Source: Calonectria ilicicola
Taxonomy: Eukaryota > Ascomycota > Sordariomycetes > Hypocreales > Nectriaceae
Assembly (NCBI GenBank): GCA_020809705.1
Contig: CP085829.1
Span: 6,014,001 to 6,078,000 of the forward strand
Length of the DNA stretch: 64,000 nt
Direction: 5' to 3'
Of this stretch, positions 33,843-44,031 are shown piece by piece. Positions within the stretch are counted from its first letter, which is position 1; the number at the start of each line of letters is the position of its first letter. Position numbers and translations under genes: made by a program. The notes below the pieces were generated by a model, which saw only the letters and a program-made list of their open reading frames with translations, did no database searches and was not told the origin of the DNA.

Positions 33843-36800
33843 GAGTAGTAGGAGCAACTAGGGCAATAATCTCTAAAGTTATTAAAAGAACTTCCTAAAA
33901 AAGCTCTATACTTTATAATTAAAAAATAACCTTAATAATAATTAGAAGTAAAAGTAAGGATTAAAGGGAAGTAGTATAATATTATAGTAGATAGTAGAGT
34001 TAAATAAAATTATATTAATTTTTAAGTAATTAATTAATTTTAATTATTATAAATAATAAAAGTTAATTTATATAAAATTATTAATATAAAAAAAATCTTT
34101 TTTAGCTATAATAATAATATTATAAATAAAAAGATTAATTATTTAAAAGTCTTTATTAAAGGAAAAAACTAAAAAATAATCTTTAATATTATTAATATTA
34201 AATAGTATAATCTAGTTTTAAAGTATCTATAGTTATATCAATATAATCCTAATATCTATTAATATATTGGCTAGATACAAATACCTAAGGAGTATAATAT
34301 AATTAATAATATTTCTATAAAATATAATAAAAGATCTTGAACTTCTAGTTTTAATTAAGTAAAAGATATAAGTAAAGAAGAATCTTTATTACTTAAAGAA
34401 ATAAAATATAAATATAAAAATAATTAAAAAAAATAAAAATAATAAACAATTATCTATCTTAGAAAATAATTCTAATAAATTAATAAAAGCCTTAAAGAAA
34501 TAAAGATAGAAGTAGAAATAAATAGATTGTATAATATACCCTTATAATACTAAATCTATAAAAAGCTTTTTATAGAAGAACTAGATATTAGATTACCTAA
34601 ATTTAGCTAATAGAATTATAAAATTGTTCTTAAAGATAGATCTAACACCTGATTTTACCCTATTTATAATCTTAATTAAATTAAGCTTAATACCTTAAAG
34701 GAATATATCTAAGATATATTTAAAAAAGAATATATTTATATTTTAAATTTTAAAGTTAGTTACTTTATTATATTTATATTTAAAAAAAATAGGAAATTAT
34801 ATTTTATTATAAATTACTAATAGCTTAATAATATTATTATTAAAGATTATACTTTACTATTATTAATTAATAAAATAAAAGATTACCTTTATAAAGCTAA
34901 TATCTTTATTATATTAGATCTTAAAGAAGTATATAATCTTATTTATATTAAAGAAAGATATAAATAAAAAACTACTTTCTAAATAAAGTTTAAATTATTT
35001 AAATATCTAATTATACCTTTTAAACTTATAAATATATTAATATTATTTTAATAAATAATAATTAATATATTATAAAAATACTTAAATATTTTTATTATCT
35101 ACTACCTAGATAATATTCTTATTTTCTTTAAAAATAAAGAAAAATATAAAGAATATATTTATAAGATCTTAAAAGTTTTTTAAGATATTAAACTTTTAAT
35201 TAAATTAGAAAAAGTAAGTTCTATATTTAAGAAGTAGAATTTCTAGGATATATTATTAGCTCTAATAAAATTTATATAGATCTAAAGAAAGTTACTATAG
35301 TAAAAGATTGAAAGAAACCTACTAATATAAAGAAAGTATAAGCCTTCCTTAGATTTATTAATTATTATTAAAGATTTATTAAGAGATTTAATAAAATTAC
35401 TTTAAGTATAATAGAACTAATTAAAAAAGGAATTATCTTTTAATAAGGAAATAAAGTATAATAATTATTTAAAGTTATAAAAAATGCTATTTTAAAAGAA
35501 TCTATCTTTATAATATTTAACCTTAATAAGCCTATAGAGCTAGAAACCGATGTATTAGACTTCGCCCTAAGGGCCTAGATCGGATAATAAGATAAATAAG
35601 AAAACCTATATCTTATAGCATTCTACTTATATAAGCTATATAGCCTTAAATTAAACTACTCTATTTATAATAAAGAATTCCTTATTATTATTAATACTTT
35701 TAAAAAATTCTAATAATATTTTTTAAAAAGTAATTATAAAATTATAGTATATATTAATTATAAAAATATTATTTACTTTATAATTATTTAAAAACTTAGT
35801 AAAAAGTAATTATAATATATAGAATACCTATCTAAATTTAATTATTAAATTATTTATATTAAAGGAACTAAGAATAGCTATGCTAATGTGATTAACTATT
35901 GACTTAATTATAATATAGAAAAATTAAAAATATAAAAAAAACTATTAATCTATAATATTAATAGAGAATTAGAATAAGCTTTAATTAGTAGAATGATAAT
36001 AGAAATAAAGAAAATAATTACTACTATAAGAATAGGAGGATTACTATATATAATTAGAATTACTACTATGGAAATACTAATATAATAAGTAGAATAAGGT
36101 AATCTACTATTAAGGAAAATTGAAGAATATAATCTAGTACTTTTAAAAGAAGAAAAAATAGATTATTTATAAATATTAAAGGAATATTAAATAGAGTTAA
36201 TAAGGGATATTTATAAATATCCTTTATATAACTATAAAGGTATTAATAAAACCCTTAAATAAGTTAAATAGATATTTTCTTTTAATAAGATGAAAAAAAG
36301 TTGAATAAGTATATAAGGAATATAGCCTATATTAACATTTTAAAAACCAAGATATAAACTATATGGATTATTATAACTATCCTCTATTATATAATGATTA
36401 TAGGATTTAATTATAATAGATTTTATTATTAACTTTTTTTATTAGTAAACCCTACTATAGGAGTATATTATAATAGTATTTTTATTATTATTAATTATTT
36501 TATAAAAGTAATATATTATCTCTTTTATAATAAAATAATAAAAGAAGAATAATTTATTTATTTTTTCTTTTAAAATATAATTACTATATATAAACTATTA
36601 ATTAAAATTATTTTAAATAAAGGATAATTATTTATATTTAAATTTTAGTAAAGCCTAATGTCCTTAATAAGGTTAAACTATAAACTAAGTATAGCCTTCT
36701 ACCTTTAAATAAATAAATAAATTAAATATTAAAATTAGAAAATTAAATAATATCTATAATATTATATTAACTATAAGTAAATTAATTAAATAGAAAAATT

Positions 36801-37480
36801 ATTTATTATATAATTAATATATAATATATTTTATAATTATAATATTAAAATAATATTAATAAAAACTAATTTTAGCTTTATATTAGATATTTACTAAATC
36901 TTTTTAAAAAGTATAATTTAAATAAAAGCTATAATTAAATTAAATAATCTAAGAAAATTATATAAAAAAATAAAAATAGAACTTAAGTTTATCTATAATA
37001 TAATAAAAAGATATTATAATTTAAAAAGGCTAAAAGAATTATCCTTCTTAAAGGGAGATATAATCTACTTAATAATAAAAAATCTTATAATAAAAAAATA
37101 AAATAAAAAAATTAACTTTATATAGATTAGATTATACCTAATTAAAAAAAATATTAAAAAATAACTATAAGCTTAACCTCCTAGATAATATTAAGATCCA
37201 CTCTATCTTCTATATCTTACTATTAGAACTAAGTAAGGGTATCTAGGTGAATATAGAACCTAAATATAAACTATAAATAAAAAATCTAGAAGATTAATAG
37301 GAAGTTAAGAAAATATTATAGAGAAGAGAGAAAGATAGAAAATTTAAAATTAAATAAAAAGGTTATAAAGAAATAATTTAAGAATTAATAAAATATCTTA
37401 TATATTATTTAAAGATATTAAAAGTATTTCTAAAGATATAATATTAAGTAAATTATTAAAATTAATAGCATTTTAATTAA
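33826..37480 (+). pseudogene. RIP-destroyed pol of copy A
   Basis: Aligns with copy B pol. The reverse-transcriptase core at 35097-35128 reads YYLDNILIF-like, with the second Asp of YLDD now AAT. A lightly mutated island at 35531-35585 keeps GAAACCGATG, TTCGCCCTA and ATCGG (RNase H region). At two C-runs in the integrase part, near 36705 and 36902, A is one base longer than B. Stops occur throughout. Confidence 0.85.
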
Positions 37481-38115
37481 TAATATTTATAGCTCCTAAA
37501 GATTATACTTAAATAATAACCTTTAATTCTACCTAATCTATATCCTTTAATTTATTTAAAGAAAAAAGACCTTAATATACTATTTCTATACCTCTTATTT
37601 TAAATTAATATTTCTAATAATAAAGGTAGGATAAATAATTTAAGAATTCTTAAACTTTAGCTTAAGTTATAAGTGCCTTTACTTGGATATAAAGGAACTT
37701 TTTCTTAACTATCTTTTTCTTTATATTTAAATAATTAAACTTCTAATTTATCTAGATTATTGTAGATATTAGCATTTACTTATACTTATTATTTATAAAA
37801 ATTATATATATATAATTAAAGATATTTCTAAAATATTATAAATTCTATTATAATAGATATATTTATTATAATAATTACCAAAATCTAGTAATATTTTATA
37901 TTATAAACTTTTAATAAAATAAAAAGAATATAATATAATTTTAAAATCTATTAAATTAATAAGCTAAATTTAAATATTAATATAAAAATATAGCTTAGAA
38001 GTATCTAAACCCTAAGATATAATTAGAAAATATTTTAAAGATTAAGAATAAGGAACTTATATATAAGGTCAACCTAATGGGCCTTAAGGATAAGATTAAT
38101 AGAAGGAGGATATTA
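37481..38115 (-). pseudogene. RIP-destroyed counterpart of the antisense ORF in copy A
   Basis: This segment aligns with 47680-48308 of copy B, where the antisense Zn2Cys6-like ORF lies. The sequence is too mutated to translate, but its presence shows the segment belongs to the family and was not captured by B alone. Confidence 0.7.
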
Positions 38116-38511
38116 TATTATAATCTATAATATGCTTAGGTGGTTAAATAAGGTAAAAACAATACTTACCTACTTTATAACCCTATACCAACTAATAAGA
38201 AAGCACTTATAAGCAATCATTTATAAACATTAATAATTACCCTATAATTACTACCTTAATTACTAATATATTAGATAGAACTAATATAATAAGCGCCTAC
38301 TAGGTAATAGTATATAGATAGATTAGAATCTACCCTTATAGCTAATATTAACTAGCTTTTAATATAACTTGATTATCTTAATTACAATTAACTATTACCT
38401 AATATAATACTTCTATTACTTTATTTACTATAACACACCTAACCATCCTGCTAATAATAAACCTTTCATTCTGATTGGTTTATTAAGTTGGGAATTGACT
38501 AGACCGTTATA
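38116..38511 (+). repeat. 3' LTR of copy A (396 bp)
   Basis: Starts TATTATAATCTATAATATGC, the RIP form of the family start. Its last 120 bases are only lightly mutated (CTAACCATCCTGC, GGGAATTGACTAGACCGTTA). Confidence 0.9.
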
Positions 38512-41500
38512 TAAATAGCTTATATATAAATATTAGTAATCTTAATTTTATTTTTTATATTAATAATTATATATTATATATTTAATAATAATTCTTTTAT
38601 TAATTAAAGTTTTTTTATAAATATAGGAAGTATATTTTTATATATAATTTCCTTTTTTATATAATCTAATTATTTTAATAAATTATTTATTAAATTAAAC
38701 TTTCTTAGCCTATATTTAAAATTAAAATTAAATAAAGATAGCTTATAAATCTATCTTATAAGTCTTCCTTTAAGGTTCTTTATTAAAGCCTTAATAATAC
38801 CTTTAAAAGTAAAGTAATTTATTAATATTATAAACTTCTTTAATAATTTTAATAAATAATAACTTTAATACTTTAAACTTTTAATAATTACAAGTAGCTC
38901 TTATTATCTAGTTCCTTAATATTATTTAATATTAAAGAGTTTTTTAATTAATAGGTTATTAAATGTTATTAATTTTTTATAAGTTATAATAAGATCTCCA
39001 AGATAGCCTTAGTAAATATATCTATCTTAATATAAGCTTTTAAGATTGGATCTTAATATTATAAAATGGTTATTAAATAGAAGATTATCTTTAGTTCTTA
39101 GAATATATCTTTTTTAATCTTAATTTAAGTAAGATCTTTAGTTTTATAATTATTCTTATTTCTTTTAAATAGTTTTATTAAAGGTTTTATTATTTTAAAG
39201 TATTTAAGGATGAACTTCTAATAGAAGTTATAAAAGTTAAAAAATATTTATATATTCTTATATAAGGTTGGTTTTTTTATTTGGTAATAGATTAAATTTA
39301 TATAGGATTTATTTTAATACTTTTTTAAATAATTATATACTTTAAGAATTTTATCTTTTATTAATAAAAGGTATATTTAAAGAATTTAATATATAATTAA
39401 AAATTATATAATTACTTAAAAACCTTTTTAATATTCTTAATATATTATTCTCTTATTTTAGAATAAATAATAATATTATTTAAATATATAATATAATAGA
39501 TATTTAAAAGTTTTATAAGTGTATAATAAATATATATTTAGAAGGTAATTAAAGTATTAGTTAATTTAAATAATATAATTATATACTTAAAATAATTATA
39601 TTAAAATCTTTATAATTTATATATAAATATATAATATTATCTTTTTTTAATATAAATAATATTAATATATTAATAATACTAATTAATAATTATATCTTAC
39701 TATTAATAATATTATTTACTATATATACTTATAATATATAATATTATTTAATATTTAATAAATATAATAGACTATATAAAGACTTTTTACCTTCTATAAT
39801 ATTAATAGAATACTTTATACTTTTAAAAAGTAATAATTTTATTATCTTTATTTTATTAAATATATATTACTTTAATTATAACTCTAAAAGTAATATACTA
39901 ATATTATTATTAATAGTTTTATTTTTTAAAATCTTAATTAATTTTTTTTTAATAATTATATACTAATAATATAAAGTATATAAGCTTTTTTATTATTTTT
40001 TATTAATTTTTTTATAATATTTTTAAATTTTATAAAAGAAATAGATTTATATATTTAATAATAGTTATATATATTAATTATAATATCTTCTTTACTTATA
40101 AAACTATTTAAAAGGAGTAGATTACTAATATCTTTTAGATATTATACCTTAATAAATATTCTTTAGATTTTCTAAGATATTTTTTAATAATTAATTAAAA
40201 ATAAAGTTAATTAATATACCTTATATAAGGCCAATATAGTTCTATTATAGCTTTCTAATATAGGCATAGCTATATCTAGGGCTAGCTTTAAACCTAATCT
40301 TTATATTAATTATTAGCTAATAAGGTCTACTTATATATAAGTATTTATATCTACCTAAACTTCTTCTTCTTTATAAGTATTAAGTATTAATACTTTTTCT
40401 TAAATAATCTATTTTAAAGATAGAAATTTCTTATATATAATAGCTTTATATATTAAGCTTATACTTACTTATTTTCTAATAAATCTATTTTAATAAAATT
40501 ATTATTAATAATCTAAACTTTAGTAGCTTTAAAAGATATATTATTTTTTTATTATAATAAATAATAAAAAAAATATAATCTTTTTTATTATAAATATAAT
40601 AAATTAAAAGTTAAATATAATTAAAATTAATAACCTTCTTTATATTACTAAAAATAATAGAAAAAATAGATTTAATATTATCTCTTAAAGAGATTAATTT
40701 AGGTATACTTTCTTAACTTTTATCTTTACCTTAGCCTCTACCTTAATCTTTATAATTATTAGAATATTATTTTTAAAAGTCTTTTTATTAATTAAGAAGT
40801 AGTTTTTTAATACTATTATTCTTTTATATTTCTTAATTATTTTAATAAAGATAAATTTAAAATTACTTAACTTTATTAGCCACTTTATAAAGCTTTTTAA
40901 GCTTTACTTTCTATTTTAATATTTCTACTTTTAATTTAAATTATAACCTAAAATAATACTAATAAACTAAGATAATATTATTCTTTAAATCTTTAATACC
41001 TAATATAATATATAAGGCTATTTATATAATAAAATATTATTATAATATATAATCTTTCTTCTACTTTAGAAATAATAATTTATTATAAAATTAATATTTA
41101 TATAGATCTAGGTTAATATATATCTTATATATAAAAATAAGAAAATTTTCTTATAAAAGATCTTAGCTAGTAAGCCCCCTAATATAATTATATTATTATA
41201 TTTATAGAGAGTATAAGAACTTAATTATAGCCTACTTTATATACTATATAGTAGAACTACTTAGCTATAAGCTATTATTAGCTTTAATAATATAGATCTA
41301 ATTATTAATTTAAATACTTAATATATCTTTATTAAGTCTTTTATAATTATATAATAAAGATTTCTTATAATCCTTCCTTAAACTTATACTAGGCTATATA
41401 GTTAACTAATATAATATATCTATCTAGAATTACTACTACTAAGTCTAAAGCTACTACTACTATATTTAGAATTATTTCTACTATTAAACTATTATAATTA

Positions 41501-41801
41501 TAAAATCTTTTATAAATATTATAATTTTCTTTATATTATATAAGATTTATATTATAAATAATAATAATATTTACTTCTTAATATTCTTTAAATCTTAAGA
41601 TTCTTATTTCTCTAATTTTATAATTAAAATACTTTTAAAAATTAAAATAAAAAATATATCTAAATTCTCTAAAGCTCTACCCTTTTAAATAAGCTCTTTT
41701 TAAAATTCCTATTTATACTTTTAATTATATATAATCTATATTTATAACTTTTACCTACTATAATAAGTTCTTATTAGCTTAAAAAGTAATAATACAATAC
41801 T
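38512..41801 (-). pseudogene. Element C interior, gag-pol part, RIP-saturated
   Basis: Minus-strand coding remnant. The reverse-transcriptase motif fossil at 39486-39458 fixes strand and frame locally (YLNNIIIYSK). The remainder has stops everywhere and long A/T runs. By position gag should lie towards 41.8 kb and pol towards 38.5 kb. Confidence 0.7.
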
Positions 41802-42196
41802 TGTTATGACCCATGACACGCCTAGGCGGTCTACGACGGCAGAACTAACACCTACCTACCCTATAGCCCCACACCAACCAATAAGGAAGCGCTCACTCGC
41901 GATCACCCATAATGTTGGTGATCACCCTGTGATCACCCATCCGATCACCAATACTTAGATAGAACCAACACAGTGAGCGCCTACTACGATAATAGTATAT
42001 AGACAGGTTAGAATCCGCCCTTATGGCCGATACTAGCCAGCTTTCAATACAACTTGGTTACCTCAATTGCGATTGACTATTACCTAACGTAACACTTCCA
42101 TTGCTCTATTTACCATAACGCGCCTAACCATCCTGCCAACAATAAACCCTTCGTTCTGATTGGTTCATCAAGTTGGGAATTGACCAGACCGTTACA
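41802..42196 (+). repeat. 5' LTR of copy B (395 bp)
   Basis: TGTTATGACCC...GACCGTTACA. It contains four GATCACC units (41901-41951), a TATATA box at 41996-42001 and, 38 bases further, AGCTTTCAA (42039-42047), the probable transcript start, which is complementary to the primer site. Confidence 0.95.
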
Positions 42197-42198
42197 CG

Positions 42199-42207
42199 TT
42201 GAAAGCT
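42199..42207 (+). promoter_or_regulatory. Primer binding site of self-priming type
   Basis: No tRNA-like TGG site follows the LTR. Instead TTGAAAGCT, two bases after the LTR end, is the exact reverse complement of AGCTTTCAA at 42039-42047 just downstream of the TATA box. In Tf1/sushi elements the RNA 5' end folds back on such a site and is cleaved to prime reverse transcription. Confidence 0.65.
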
Positions 42208-42249
42208 CTTGTTCAGTTGGTTACCCGCGTCAACAATTGAGCAATAACA

Positions 42250-44031
42250 ATGTCCGGAAAGAACCCCGCCGCCACTGCTCCTCCTAGCAACGCCGAGTTG
42301 ACTACGGAACTGCAGCAGGTTAAGAAGAAACTCGCAGATGCACAAGCACAACTTAAAGCAGAAAAAGCCGGAACCACCACGGTTGAAGGAAACAAGGGTA
42401 AAGACATTGGTGAAATTCTGAGACCCCCGGTCCCAGAGCCCTTCCTAGGAAAGGCTGCCGATGTAGTCCCCTTCCTCACCCGAATGAAGGGATACTTCCG
42501 CTTTTTCCCAACGCGACTTGCAACCCCCGAAGCCCAGGTACTATACACCAAAACCCTCCTCCAAGGAGACGCAGGAGTATGGTTTGAACCCATCATGAGA
42601 GACTATCTGGAAAACGAGGACGACGCCGACCAAAATGAAGAGACCCGAGAGATCTTCAGAGACTGGGAACATTTCGAAACCGCTATTAAAGACAATTTCG
42701 GCACGATCGATATGGAACAACAAGCTGTAAACCAGTTATACGAACTTAAACAAACAAAATCCTGCAGCCAGTATTCGGCCGAGTTCAAAAGGATTGCAGC
42801 ACGAACAGCCTGGGATGACGACGCACTAATGGAACTCTACTATAGAGGCCTGAAGGGCGAAGTCAAGGACGAAATCTATAAAGAAGACCGGCCAGAAAAA
42901 CTCTCGGAGTATATCAAAAGTGCTGTCAAGATCGACGAAAGACAATTTAACCGACGCAAGGAACGCGCCCGAGATAACAAAAACCCATATATCCCGAATA
43001 AAGGAAAAACCCAGAATAAGCAACAAAGCACCGCACACGGGACTCATTCAGGGCCAATGGAACTCGGCGCCACCCAGGGGTATGACAAAAGTAAGATTAC
43101 CTGCTTCAACTGCGGGAAAAAAGGACATAAATCCTTCGAATGCCGCTCCCCGAAAACAGGAAATCAGTTCAAACCCATACCAGAAGGACAGAAACAACTC
43201 AACACTATGAAAACTCAATGGACCCCGGTACCAGAAGGAAAAGAGGATACCACAGGAAAAGTTGTTCTTGCTGTCATTAAGAAACATGAACCAACCACCA
43301 TAGTTAAGCAATGTACGGAAAACCATGAGTTGCGCAAGGTAAAACTCACTCCGCAACAAGAAATCGATGAAGCCATCCGAAAAGCATGGTCAACCCGACA
43401 AGAAGGCCAGTCCTGCCTTCCCCACGAATGGTTGGAACGAGCCAAGAAGATAGGAATCCCTGCATCCATCCTAGATGTGTATACCGACAAAGCACCAGCA
43501 TGGTGGGATACCTGCACTTATGACGAAAATGGAAACAGGAAATGGACAACTAGTATTAAAAGAATGGCCCAACAAGTCAGGGAACCCTCGTGGGACGGAG
43601 ACAAAGTCTTCCTACTTGCGCGAAGCGAATGGCAACCAGGAAACCGCGACCCCCGACCTATCCAACATAAGGAGGATGACCCTAGACTAAACACGGTACA
43701 CGAAGAACATAAGAACATCTCATGGGTAAGCTGCTACGACCACGACTGCCTCCAACACATGGAACAAAAGCAGCATGCAGCATGCTTTCCCATTAGGGTA
43801 GAAGACGTGGTCATCCACCGCGCCTATGGGAGACACTTCGACCGACACGAAGTAACGGGAAGAAACCCCCACTACCAGTTCACTATGTTGGAACCAGGTG
43901 AGCCTGAGTTCCCCGATTGCAGCGAGCTGCCCTGGAATGAATGTCAAGACCCCAAATGCGATATCCACATGATAGATAAAGCAATGGCCTGGCACCGAAC
44001 AAAACCAAAAAACGAGCGGAGCCCCCTGTAG
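42250..44031 (+). CDS. Gag polyprotein of copy B
   Basis: Structural protein that forms virus-like particles and packages element RNA. 593 aa from the first ATG after the LTR (AACAATGTCC). A coiled-coil-like stretch (residues about 18-40, TTELQQVKKKLADAQAQLK) is followed by the retrotransposon gag core (PFLGKAADVVPFLTRMKGYF through YYRGLKGEVKDEI). The CCHC zinc knuckle is C285-x2-C288-x4-H293-x4-C298 (CFNCGKKGHKSFEC). The 290 residues after it are longer than usual for Ty3 gag and include HDC/CDIH-type His-Cys pairs (YDHDCLQHM, ECQDPKCDIHM); their role is unknown. The last codons overlap a -1 slippery heptamer. The frame is uninterrupted. Confidence 0.93.
   Translation: MSGKNPAATAPPSNAELTTELQQVKKKLADAQAQLKAEKAGTTTVEGNKGKDIGEILRPPVPEPFLGKAADVVPFLTRMKGYFRFFPTRLATPEAQVLYTKTLLQGDAGVWFEPIMRDYLENEDDADQNEETREIFRDWEHFETAIKDNFGTIDMEQQAVNQLYELKQTKSCSQYSAEFKRIAARTAWDDDALMELYYRGLKGEVKDEIYKEDRPEKLSEYIKSAVKIDERQFNRRKERARDNKNPYIPNKGKTQNKQQSTAHGTHSGPMELGATQGYDKSKITCFNCGKKGHKSFECRSPKTGNQFKPIPEGQKQLNTMKTQWTPVPEGKEDTTGKVVLAVIKKHEPTTIVKQCTENHELRKVKLTPQQEIDEAIRKAWSTRQEGQSCLPHEWLERAKKIGIPASILDVYTDKAPAWWDTCTYDENGNRKWTTSIKRMAQQVREPSWDGDKVFLLARSEWQPGNRDPRPIQHKEDDPRLNTVHEEHKNISWVSCYDHDCLQHMEQKQHAACFPIRVEDVVIHRAYGRHFDRHEVTGRNPHYQFTMLEPGEPEFPDCSELPWNECQDPKCDIHMIDKAMAWHRTKPKNERSPL
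44007..44013 (+). promoter_or_regulatory. -1 ribosomal frameshift heptamer A AAA AAC
   Basis: In the gag frame the bases split as A|AAA|AAC, a classical X XXY YYZ site, 16 bases before the gag stop (44029-44031). The pol frame is exactly -1 relative to gag and stays open from just upstream of here, so slippage would give Gag-Pol. GC-rich sequence with complementary GCCC/GGGC pieces follows within 50 bases; a stimulating structure is not established. Confidence 0.75.

Larger units (their letters stand above)
31612..38511 (+). mobile_element. Copy A: RIP-saturated chromovirus of the same family as copy B
   Basis: 6900 bases bounded by 396-base LTRs and the duplication TAAAT (31607-31611 and 38512-38516). 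It aligns along its whole length with copy B (41802-48703). In aligned blocks the changes are nearly all C-to-T or G-to-A, e.g. 24 bases ending 32016 with only such differences. Every major frame is interrupted. Some non-transition differences near the LTR start (31641-31665) show A and B are separate sublineages, so B was not copied from A. Confidence 0.93.

Noticed and set aside
42199..42216. Ordinary tRNA primer binding site after the 5' LTR
   Set aside because: The bases after the LTR do not start TGG and match no tRNA 3' end I know, whereas complementarity to the transcript start is exact over nine bases.
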